Positions 1 through 5,290 of a DNA stretch of 5,481 nucleotides are shown piece after piece. The DNA is from an uncultured Peptococcaceae bacterium. GTDB taxonomy: Bacteria > Bacillota > Peptococcia > Peptococcales > Peptococcaceae. Made by a program: the position numbers and the translations under genes. The first letter of the stretch is position 1. Each line of letters begins with the position of its first letter. The stretch spans positions 1-5,481 of the forward strand of contig USPE01000140.1 in the NCBI GenBank assembly GCA_900556545.1, in the 5' to 3' direction. The notes under the pieces are model-generated. The model saw nothing but the letters and a program-made list of their open reading frames with translations. It did no database searches and was not told the origin of the DNA.

Positions 1-304
1 TTTGCTGTACAGTTGCTATCAGCAGCAGGAGCAGCTGCCGTTGACGTTTCGCCGTTATCTGACCGCCTACCACACCAGTGGAGAAATGGAGTATATTGCA
101 CTGGCTGAGGCATCCAGCCTGTTAGAGAAACCTTTATTGGACGGTTTTGCCACAACCTGGCTGGAAGGAGAAGAAGAAAATCGGGTTTGGATTGGTGCTG
201 ATGGCACCGTTGAAAACAGAGGGCCCAGCACAGAAAAGGTGAAAGCTATCTTGCAATTATTGCTGCAGGCGATGAATCAGGGACAAGGGCAAATAAAGAT
301 ATAG
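1..304 (+). CDS. 3' end of an unrecognised gene (5' truncated)
   Basis: An open frame enters from the left edge (first complete codon at position 2) and ends at TAG 302-304, giving about 100 C-terminal residues. The leucine codon at position 2 is not a credible start, because no ribosome site can be seen and the frame is open to the edge. The visible part is soluble and mixed in character: a Gln-rich start (YQQQEQLP), an acidic stretch (WLEGEEENRVW), an IGADGTVENRG segment that reads like a beta hairpin, and a final amphipathic helix (STEKVKAILQLLLQAM) with a short polar tail. There are no membrane segments or recognisable catalytic motifs. I do not recognise the family and assign no function. 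The gene ends about 100 bases before thiD on the same strand, so it could be co-transcribed with it. Confidence 0.6.
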   Translation, partial: LLYSCYQQQEQLPLTFRRYLTAYHTSGEMEYIALAEASSLLEKPLLDGFATTWLEGEEENRVWIGADGTVENRGPSTEKVKAILQLLLQAMNQGQGQIKI

Positions 305-323
305 TTGTTGAAAAGATAAAAAA

Positions 324-363
324 TTGTTTGCTGCGTTGATTTTAGTATAGAAACGAATATATC
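324..363 (+). promoter_or_regulatory. weak candidate promoter(s) upstream of thiD
   Basis: Two overlapping sigma-A-like pairs can be drawn in the AT-rich gap. One is TTGTTT (324-329), 16 bases, TATAGA (346-351). The other is TTGATT (336-341), 16 bases, TATATC (358-363). Each matches the consensus only partly, with four of six bases in the -10 box. Either would start a transcript shortly before the thiD ribosome site. AT-rich gaps often give such matches by chance, so this is only a candidate; thiD could also be read from an upstream promoter. Confidence 0.22.
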
Positions 364-368
364 AGAAG

Positions 369-393
369 AAAGCCATCGGCGGGATGGTGTTTT
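369..393 (+). terminator. weak hairpin with short T-run just before the thiD ribosome site
   Basis: CCATC (373-377) pairs with GATGG (383-387) around a GGCGG loop. A G-T pair (372/388) can extend the stem, and with one bulge some A-T pairs can follow. TTTT (390-393) comes after it. It could be a weak terminator for the upstream gene or a leader structure affecting thiD, as the AGGAGG site starts three bases later. The core stem is only five pairs and the T-run is short, so it may have no function. Confidence 0.22.
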
Positions 394-405
394 ACAGGAG
401 GAACT

Positions 406-1209
406 ATGGAACACATTTTAACCATTGCAGGATCTGATTCCAGCGGCGGCGCCGGAATACAGGGCGATTTAAAAACCATTACAATGTTGGGAGCTTATGG
501 TGCCAGTGTTATTACTGCGGTTACAGCACAAAATACGACGGGCGTTCAGGGGGTTTATGAAGTGCCGCCGGAAGGGGTTGCCGCTCAGTTAGACTCGGTT
601 TGTCAGGATATTCGGTTTTCTGCGGTAAAAACAGGAATGCTTTCCAGTAAAGAAATTGTGGCTGCGGTTTGTGATAAACTGGCTGCATATCAGCTGCCTA
701 ATCTGGTGGTGGATCCGGTTATGGTGGCCAGCAGCGGGGATTTGCTGCTGCAGAAAGATGCCATTGAAATAGTGCAGGAACGGCTGCTGCCATTAGCTGT
801 GCTAGTGACACCAAACCTGAAAGAAGCAGAAGTATTATCCGGTATGGCTATCACTTGTATGGAGGATATGAAAAAAGCCGGGCAGAAAATGCAGCGGGAG
901 CTGGGCTGTGCCAATGTATTGGTGAAAGGCGGTCATCTGGCGCATACTGCTACCGATTTGCTTTGTATGGCAGATGGAACTGTTCTGTCTTTTCCGGAAG
1001 AACGAATTGAAACAAAAAACAGTCATGGCACAGGCTGTACGTTGTCTGCTGCTTTGGCTGTGTGCCTGGGCAAAGGGATGGAAATGCAGCAGGCTGTGAA
1101 AGCAGCCAAGCAATATTTGACAAAGGCGTTGTATTATGGTCGGCTGGATCAGGTCGGTCATGGTACAGGGCCGGTGCGGCATAATTATAGTTTGTTTGAC
1201 AAAAAGTAA
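406..1209 (+). CDS. thiD: Bifunctional hydroxymethylpyrimidine / phosphomethylpyrimidine kinase ThiD
   Basis: This cytosolic ribokinase-fold enzyme phosphorylates HMP to HMP-P and then to HMP-PP, the pyrimidine precursor of thiamine phosphate. Its 267 residues are the usual ThiD length. Visible motifs, in order, are the N-terminal substrate loop AGSDSSGGAGIQGD (8-21), TAQNT with the expected pyrimidine-contacting Gln at 42, VVDPVMVASSG (101-111), the VTPNLKEAEVL block (134-144), VKGGH (173-177), the anion-hole and catalytic segment HGTGCTLSAALA (207-218) with Cys211, and the C-terminal GHGTGPVRH (251-259). All key positions look intact. ATG 406 is chosen because AGGAGG (396-401) lies four bases upstream and the protein begins directly with the first beta strand. 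The next gene starts 24 bases after the stop and encodes the last step of the same pathway, so the two are very likely one operon. Confidence 0.96.
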   Translation: MEHILTIAGSDSSGGAGIQGDLKTITMLGAYGASVITAVTAQNTTGVQGVYEVPPEGVAAQLDSVCQDIRFSAVKTGMLSSKEIVAAVCDKLAAYQLPNLVVDPVMVASSGDLLLQKDAIEIVQERLLPLAVLVTPNLKEAEVLSGMAITCMEDMKKAGQKMQRELGCANVLVKGGHLAHTATDLLCMADGTVLSFPEERIETKNSHGTGCTLSAALAVCLGKGMEMQQAVKAAKQYLTKALYYGRLDQVGHGTGPVRHNYSLFDKK

Positions 1210-1217
1210 ACGGGTTT

Positions 1218-1226
1218 GAGGGAAGG
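1218..1226 (+). promoter_or_regulatory. ribosome binding site that sets the thiL-kinase fusion start at ATG 1234
   Basis: The purine-rich GAGGGAAGG lies seven bases before ATG 1234. The frame is open further up to a TTG at 1216, but that codon lies at the edge of this ribosome site and has no site of its own. Starting at 1234 gives MELTSLGEFGLI, which matches the usual ThiL N-terminus. An ATG at 1230 is in another frame. Confidence 0.75.
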
Positions 1227-1233
1227 TGCATGC

Positions 1234-2928
1234 ATGGAACTGACTTCTTTGGGGGAGTTTGGGCTGATTGATCTGATAAAAATTCCTGCGTATCAGCCGC
1301 AACAGCTGGTGTTTGGCATTGGTGACGATTGTGCTGTGCTGCCATTTGATCAGGAACACTATCAATTGGTGAGCTGTGATTTATTGATTGAGGATGTGCA
1401 TTTTATACGAAATAAAATAACAGCCCGTCAACTGGGATATAAAGCAGTGGCAGTTAATTTGAGCGACATTGCAGCCATGGGCGGCAAGCCGGTTCACATT
1501 CTTTTGTCTGTGGCACTGCCGGCAGATTACACCGTAGAAGAATGGCAGGCTTTTTATCAGGGTGTGAATGAAATCTGTAAAAAGTATCAGGTGAATGTGA
1601 TCGGCGGCGATACCACCTCCAGCAAAGGCGGGATGAGTATCAATGTAACTGCCATTGGTCTGGTAGAAAAAGCAAACCTGCACTTTCGCAAGGATGCTCA
1701 AGTGGGAGATGTCATCTTTACCACCGGTCCGTTGGGCGGTAGTCGCGCCGGCTTGGAGCTGATTTTACAAGATCAGCAGGATCACCTACAGCTGACCGAT
1801 GCAGAACGGCAGTATCTGCTGCAGCGCCATTGCCAGCCGGAGCCTTGCTGTGCTGAAGTTGAGATTTTGAATCAATTGGCTGGTGACGGACTGCATGGAT
1901 TAAATGACATCAGCGACGGATTATTGTCAGAATGCAATGAAATTGCCCAGGCCAGTCAGGTGGCGCTGTTTTTGTCTGCTGAACAGATTCCTGTGGATAC
2001 CATTGGCTGCAAAGTAGCTGAACAGTGCGGTCATGATGGATTGCAATGGGCTTTGCAGGGCGGTGAGGATTATCAGTTGGTAGGCACTATGGATGGAACA
2101 CAGGCCCAGTCGGTATGCACCCGTTATGAACAGATTACCGGTAAAAAATTATATATCTTAGGCAGTGTTCAGGCCGGACAAGGTGTGTTTTTGCAGGATG
2201 TAGCCGGTACTCATAAAATGGGGGCAAAAGGTTATAATCATTTTGTTTCTCAGAAAAATAATTTAGCTGCCGAAACAACAGTATCACAAGACGAAGAAGT
2301 CTGCCAATCTTTATTGCAGTGGCGGATTGCAGAGCTGCAGCGGCAGGAGGAACGTCAGAGCGCTTATCGTCATGATTTGCATAATCATCTGGCCTGTCTA
2401 TCCGGCTTGTTGGAATGCGGGCAAGTGCAGCAGGCTGCAGCCTATTTGCGGCAAATGATAGCCCATGTTCCTTTGTCTAAAAAAGAAACATACAGCCAGC
2501 GGATTGTGCTGAATCTATTACTGAACCAAAAAGCACAGCTGGCCCAGCAAAAGCAAATTGATTTGCAGATTCATTGTCAGAATACAGAATTGGATTTTTT
2601 GTCTGATTATGATATCAGTACCTTATTGGGAAACCTTTTAGATAACGGATTAGAACACAGCGGGCAGGCACATGATGCCTATCTGTATTTGGACATCTGG
2701 TTGAATCAGGCTGGTGAAACGGTGATTCGCATGGAGAACAGCTGCTACAAGCCTCCTGCTGTGCAAGATGGCGCTCTTTCCAGCAGCAAAGCAGATGCAG
2801 CGCAGCATGGCAAAGGAATGGGACAAATTCAGTGTGTGACTGAGCAGCATGGCGGTCAGTTCAGTTGGATTTATGAAGAACAGTACCAGCGTTTTATTTC
2901 GCAGTGTGTATTCCCCAAAATATCTTGA
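1234..2928 (+). CDS. thiL: Thiamine-monophosphate kinase (ThiL) fused to a soluble SpoOB/AgrC-type histidine kinase core
   Basis: A 564-residue protein, against about 330 for ordinary ThiL. Residues 1-337 form a complete ThiL (ATP + TMP to TPP + ADP, an AIR-synthase-like fold). Seen here are GDDCAVL with Asp31/32, SCDLLIEDVHF (47-57), NLSDIAAMGG with Asp78, GGDTTSS with Asp126, GPLGGSRAGLEL (165-176), DISDGL with Asp228, GGEDY (276-280) and the terminal GYNHF (333-337), where the family normally ends. A polar, probably coiled-coil linker (about 338-377) leads to the phosphoacceptor-type helix YRHDLHNHL with His380, a second helix (VLNLLLNQKAQLAQQK), the N box GNLLDNGLEH (466-475, Asn467/Asn471), then ENS, SSSKADAAQHGKGMG (516-530, ATP lid) and EQHGG. 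These match GHKL kinases of the AgrC/SpoOB-like class. There is no membrane segment. ThiL function is confident from motifs; kinase activity and any regulatory role are inference. Confidence 0.9.
   Translation: MELTSLGEFGLIDLIKIPAYQPQQLVFGIGDDCAVLPFDQEHYQLVSCDLLIEDVHFIRNKITARQLGYKAVAVNLSDIAAMGGKPVHILLSVALPADYTVEEWQAFYQGVNEICKKYQVNVIGGDTTSSKGGMSINVTAIGLVEKANLHFRKDAQVGDVIFTTGPLGGSRAGLELILQDQQDHLQLTDAERQYLLQRHCQPEPCCAEVEILNQLAGDGLHGLNDISDGLLSECNEIAQASQVALFLSAEQIPVDTIGCKVAEQCGHDGLQWALQGGEDYQLVGTMDGTQAQSVCTRYEQITGKKLYILGSVQAGQGVFLQDVAGTHKMGAKGYNHFVSQKNNLAAETTVSQDEEVCQSLLQWRIAELQRQEERQSAYRHDLHNHLACLSGLLECGQVQQAAAYLRQMIAHVPLSKKETYSQRIVLNLLLNQKAQLAQQKQIDLQIHCQNTELDFLSDYDISTLLGNLLDNGLEHSGQAHDAYLYLDIWLNQAGETVIRMENSCYKPPAVQDGALSSSKADAAQHGKGMGQIQCVTEQHGGQFSWIYEEQYQRFISQCVFPKIS
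2245..2925 (+). other. C-terminal histidine kinase module of the ThiL fusion (linker, DHp-like helices, GHKL ATPase)
   Basis: This is residues 338-564 of the preceding protein. The linker (about 338-377) is polar and its second part is heptad-like (residues ~352-377), as in dimerising signalling helices. The predicted phosphoacceptor codon, His380, is at 2371-2373. The ATPase part spans roughly residues 450-564. It keeps the N box and the HG-x-G-x-G lid, with the classical DxGxG G1 box replaced by the N-S type usual in the AgrC-like branch. The family normally has Ala-Ile-Glu-Ala after LLDN; here it is Gly-Leu-Glu-His. No receiver or output domain and no response-regulator gene is visible in the window. 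A non-phosphorylating dimerisation or ATP-binding role is the main alternative. Confidence 0.8.
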
Positions 2929-2957
2929 TAGTTTTAATTGCGAAGTTGTGGTATAAT
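2925..2957 (+). promoter_or_regulatory. Extended -10 promoter for the nfeD-floA unit
   Basis: TGGTATAAT (2949-2957) combines a perfect TATAAT with the TG motif of extended -10 promoters. Such promoters need little from the -35 box. The best -35-like hexamer, TTGATA (2925-2930), overlaps the stop codon of the preceding gene but is 21 bases away, longer than optimal. Transcription would start near 2963-2966, leaving a leader of about 20-25 bases that carries the ribosome site. This makes the nfeD unit at least partly independent of the thiamine genes. Confidence 0.7.
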
Positions 2958-2973
2958 AATTGCATCACAAACT

Positions 2974-2982
2974 AGGAGGTGA
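2974..2982 (+). promoter_or_regulatory. Consensus ribosome binding site selecting GTG 2987 for nfeD
   Basis: AGGAGGTGA is fully complementary to the 3' end of 16S rRNA and sits at normal distance from GTG 2987. The in-frame TTG at 2960 lies upstream of this site, next to the -10 box, so it would fall before or at the transcription start. The GTG start also places a signal peptide exactly at the N-terminus. Confidence 0.85.
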
Positions 2983-2986
2983 ATCT

Positions 2987-4309
2987 GTGAAAAGACGTCT
3001 TGCAGGGCTGATTTTACTTTGCTTTTGTTTGCTGGGGCTGCCCAATGTGGTTTTGGCAGAAACTGCAGCGCCGCAAAAGGTGATGATTATCACTGTGGAT
3101 AACGCGGTGGAACCAGGGCTGGCATCTTATCTGGAACGAAATATCGCCATTGCCAAAGAAAATCAGGCGGATTTATTGATTTTGGAGCTGGATACCCCAG
3201 GCGGTCGGGTGGACGCAGCACAGGAAATCAAAAGGCTTTTGTATGACAGTGGCATGGAAACGGTGGCATTGGTAAAAGATCAAGCACTATCTGCGGGTGC
3301 ATACATTGCTATGTGCTGTGACAAAATTGCCATGATGCCGGGCAGTACATTGGGTGATGCAGAAATGCTCATCAATGGTGTGACTGCTGATGAAAAATAT
3401 CTGGGACCATGGCGGGAAGAATTTGCTTCCATTGCCGAGGATAAAGGCAGAAATCCGGAGATTGCCAAGGCCTTTGTTGACCGGGATATTGAGATTGATG
3501 GTATTGTAGAAAAAGGTAAGCTGCTGACATTAACGCCGCAGCGGGCTGTAGAGCTTGGCATGGCTGATACCATTGTGGAAAGCCGGGAAGAACTGCTGCA
3601 GTGGCTTGGTGCCGAACAGGCAGAATTGTTTTACAGTGAAATGAACGGTGCAGAAAAGATTACACGATTGATTACCCATCCCAATGTTGCACCGTTGTTA
3701 TTGTCGTTGGGGATGCTGTGTCTGATTATTGAATTTTTCACACCGGGTGTCGGTGTGTTTGCAGTAGCAGGGATTGCATTGCTTTCATTATATTTTGGAG
3801 GACATATGATTGCAGGTATGGCAAGTTGGTTTGCGTTACTGCTGTTTTTAGCAGGTATTATTTTGTGCTTTATAGAGATTCTGACTCCGGGTTTTGGGAT
3901 TTTTGCGCTGGGCGGAATTGGTTGCATTATCGGCAGTATTTTCCTGACAACGCCGGATATGGCTACAGCTGTAAAATATATTGCCGTTGTGCTGTTGGTG
4001 ATGATTATCTGTGCGCCGATTATTGCCAAATTGTTCAGCAAAAGCAAGTTTTTTGAACGGCTGATGGTGCGGGAACGGCTTACTACCGAAGATGGCTATG
4101 TAGCAGGGCGGCAGGAACAAAGCTCCTATGTGGGTCAGTTCGGAACAGCGGCGACTACCTTGCGCCCTTCTGGCACTGTGGAGTTGGAAGATGGTACCAG
4201 AATAGATGTGGTAACGGTTGGAGAATTTATTGAGAAAGGCGAACCGGTGCAGGTTGTTCGCAAAGACGGCACCTGGCTGGTTGTAGAAAAAAGGAGGAGT
4301 AAAGCGTAA
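2987..4309 (+). CDS. NfeD-family membrane-bound ClpP-class serine protease (long form, YqeZ-like)
   Basis: This 440-residue protein has the full three-part architecture of long NfeD proteins. Residues 1-24 are a signal peptide: basic MKRR, a hydrophobic Leu/Cys core, and a VLA cleavage motif before Glu25. Residues ~30-205 form the extracytoplasmic ClpP/SppA-like domain, with ELDTPGGRVDAA (67-78), the nucleophile motif ALSAGAYIA (Ser102) and PGSTLGDAE (118-126). The dyad lysine is probably Lys137, with Lys153 as alternative. About five membrane segments follow (roughly 236-252, 256-273, 279-298, 303-320, 329-346). The C-terminal OB-fold NfeD domain (~370-436) shows VGQFGTAATTLRPSG and IEKGEPVQVV. 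The family is linked to membrane protein quality control and works next to flotillin-like proteins. The stop overlaps the floA start (TAATG), implying translational coupling. Ser102 is intact, so it is probably active; its substrate is unknown. Confidence 0.93.
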   Translation: MKRRLAGLILLCFCLLGLPNVVLAETAAPQKVMIITVDNAVEPGLASYLERNIAIAKENQADLLILELDTPGGRVDAAQEIKRLLYDSGMETVALVKDQALSAGAYIAMCCDKIAMMPGSTLGDAEMLINGVTADEKYLGPWREEFASIAEDKGRNPEIAKAFVDRDIEIDGIVEKGKLLTLTPQRAVELGMADTIVESREELLQWLGAEQAELFYSEMNGAEKITRLITHPNVAPLLLSLGMLCLIIEFFTPGVGVFAVAGIALLSLYFGGHMIAGMASWFALLLFLAGIILCFIEILTPGFGIFALGGIGCIIGSIFLTTPDMATAVKYIAVVLLVMIICAPIIAKLFSKSKFFERLMVRERLTTEDGYVAGRQEQSSYVGQFGTAATTLRPSGTVELEDGTRIDVVTVGEFIEKGEPVQVVRKDGTWLVVEKRRSKA

Positions 4310-4566
4310 TGGGTGGATTATTGGTTACTATTTTATTAGTATTAATTCTGCTGATGGTGTTTTTCCGCTTTGTGCCTATTGGCCTGTGGATTTCCGCTTT
4401 GGCAGCAGGTGTAAAAGTTGGTTTATTTAATTTGGTTGGGATGCGTTTAAGACGGGTTCCGCCGCATAAAATTGTGATGCCGTTGATTAAAGCAATCAAA
4501 GCCAGCCAGGTGATACATCCAAGCGGGAGGCTCATTATCTGGCCGGCGGTAATGTCGATAAAGTGA
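4309..4566 (+). CDS. FloA N-terminal fragment as read in the first frame (85 aa)
   Basis: Residues ~4-40 form the hydrophobic hairpin that inserts FloA into the inner leaflet: a Leu/Val/Ile-rich run, then FVPIGLWISALAAG and VGLFNLVGMRLRRV. The family signature PHKIVMPLIKAIKA follows. After about residue 67 the sequence (VIHPSGRLIIWPA) no longer resembles FloA and ends at TGA 4564-4566. If translated as such, it would be a membrane anchor with no scaffold domain. Confidence 0.6.
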   Translation: MGGLLVTILLVLILLMVFFRFVPIGLWISALAAGVKVGLFNLVGMRLRRVPPHKIVMPLIKAIKASQVIHPSGRLIIWPAVMSIK

Positions 4567-5279
4567 TTGACGCTTTAATTGCTGCGGAACGGGCAGGCAT
4601 TGAGCTGAACTTTTCCAGAGCGGCTGCCATTGACCTGGCCGGTCGTGATGTAAAGGAAGCAGTTATGGTATCTGTTACACCAAAAGTAATTGAAACACCG
4701 GTGATTGCAGCTATGGCCAAAAACGGGATTCAGGTAAAAGCCATTGCCCGTGTTACCGTACGTGCCAATATTGACCGTCTGGTCGGTGGTGCCGGGGAAG
4801 AAACCATTATAGCCCGTGTCGGTGAAGGGATTGTAAGTACAGTAGGTAGCGCAGAGAGTCATAAAGACGTGCTGGAAAATCCGGATAATATTTCTAAAAC
4901 TGTTTTGGCGAAAGGGCTGGATTCCGGTACTGCTTTTGAAATCCTGTCCATTGATATTGCCGATGTGGATGTAGGGAAAAATATCGGTGCCGAACTGCAG
5001 ATTGACCAGGCAGAGGCGGACAAAAATATTGCGCAGGCCAAAGCAGAAGAACGCCGTGCTATGGCAGTGGCGCAGGAACAGGAAATGAAGGCGCGGGTAC
5101 AGGAAATGAGAGCCCGCGTTGTAGAAGCAGAGGCAGAAGTGCCAATCGCTATGGCCGAAGCATTGCGTAACGGGAATATGGGCGTTATGGATTATTACAA
5201 TCTGCTGAATGTACAGGCGGATACAACCATGCGGGATCATATTGCCACAGCAACCAGTCCTGCAGCAGATAAAGAATAG
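4563..5279 (+). CDS. FloA C-terminal fragment: SPFH/PHB domain and coiled-coil tail (238 aa)
   Basis: The homology begins before the only usable start, GTG 4563: HYLAGGNVDK is encoded upstream in the same frame from 4533, so this start is not the ancestral one. Recognisable FloA blocks are AAIDLAGRDVKEAV, TPKVIETPVIAA, VRANIDRLVGGAGEETI, ARVGEGIVSTVGS, KGLDSGTAFEILSIDIADVDVG and the Glu/Ala-rich helical oligomerisation segment around QAEADKNIAQAKAEERRAMA. GTG 4563 overlaps the upstream TGA (GTGA), so coupled re-initiation could produce a soluble fragment. No good Shine-Dalgarno site lies at normal distance before it. Confidence 0.6.
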   Translation: MIDALIAAERAGIELNFSRAAAIDLAGRDVKEAVMVSVTPKVIETPVIAAMAKNGIQVKAIARVTVRANIDRLVGGAGEETIIARVGEGIVSTVGSAESHKDVLENPDNISKTVLAKGLDSGTAFEILSIDIADVDVGKNIGAELQIDQAEADKNIAQAKAEERRAMAVAQEQEMKARVQEMRARVVEAEAEVPIAMAEALRNGNMGVMDYYNLLNVQADTTMRDHIATATSPAADKE

Positions 5280-5290
5280 GGTGATGCCAT

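Larger units (their letters stand above)
4309..5279 (+). pseudogene. floA: Flotillin-like protein FloA (YqfA), interrupted by a frameshift
   Basis: Read together, two frames encode an almost complete FloA: about 323 residues if one base is restored, against about 331 in Bacillus subtilis. FloA is a membrane-hairpin SPFH/PHB scaffold that assembles into lipid microdomains. The ribosome site AGGAGG (4292-4297) lies inside the end of nfeD, and ATG 4309 overlaps the nfeD stop. The first frame carries the membrane hairpin through MPLIKAIKAS. The rest (EAHYLAGGNVDKV onward) continues in the -1 (or +2) frame. The switch must lie between the end of PLIKA (4494) and the codons for EAHY (4527). The second frame is closed upstream by TAA 4488-4490. 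No slippery heptamer was found. Both sides are highly conserved, so a sequence error or a very recent mutation is more likely than old decay. It is marked as a pseudogene only because the frame is broken as given. Confidence 0.88.

Noticed and set aside
835..1365. Reverse-strand open frame of about 176 codons across the thiD/thiL junction
   Set aside because: It covers the ends of two clearly real + strand genes, has no recognisable motif and no credible start signal.
2345..2350. AGGAGG inside the ThiL-kinase linker, possibly a ribosome site for a separate kinase gene
   Set aside because: The first ATG downstream (2372) is in the wrong frame and 21 bases away, and the first in-frame TTG (2377) is about 26 bases away and would delete the phosphoacceptor His. 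The bases encode Gln-Glu-Glu in the linker.
2929..2986. Terminator between the ThiL fusion and nfeD
   Set aside because: No stable inverted repeat followed by a T-run can be found; only a four-base TCAC/GTGA pairing across the ribosome site. Read-through is possible.
3826..4056. Second + strand frame inside nfeD (about 76 codons)
   Set aside because: It overlaps the conserved NfeD membrane domain in another frame and has an aromatic/Cys-rich shadow composition.
4491..4533. Programmed -1 frameshifting in floA
   Set aside because: No X-XXY-YYZ heptamer occurs in the zero frame within the overlap, and no clear stimulatory hairpin was seen. FloA is not a known frameshifting gene.
4575..5240. 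Long reverse-strand open frame (about 221 codons) opposite floA
   Set aside because: The translation is rich in Cys, His, Phe and Asn with no family pattern, it has no ribosome site, and it lies opposite strongly conserved floA coding sequence. It is a shadow frame.
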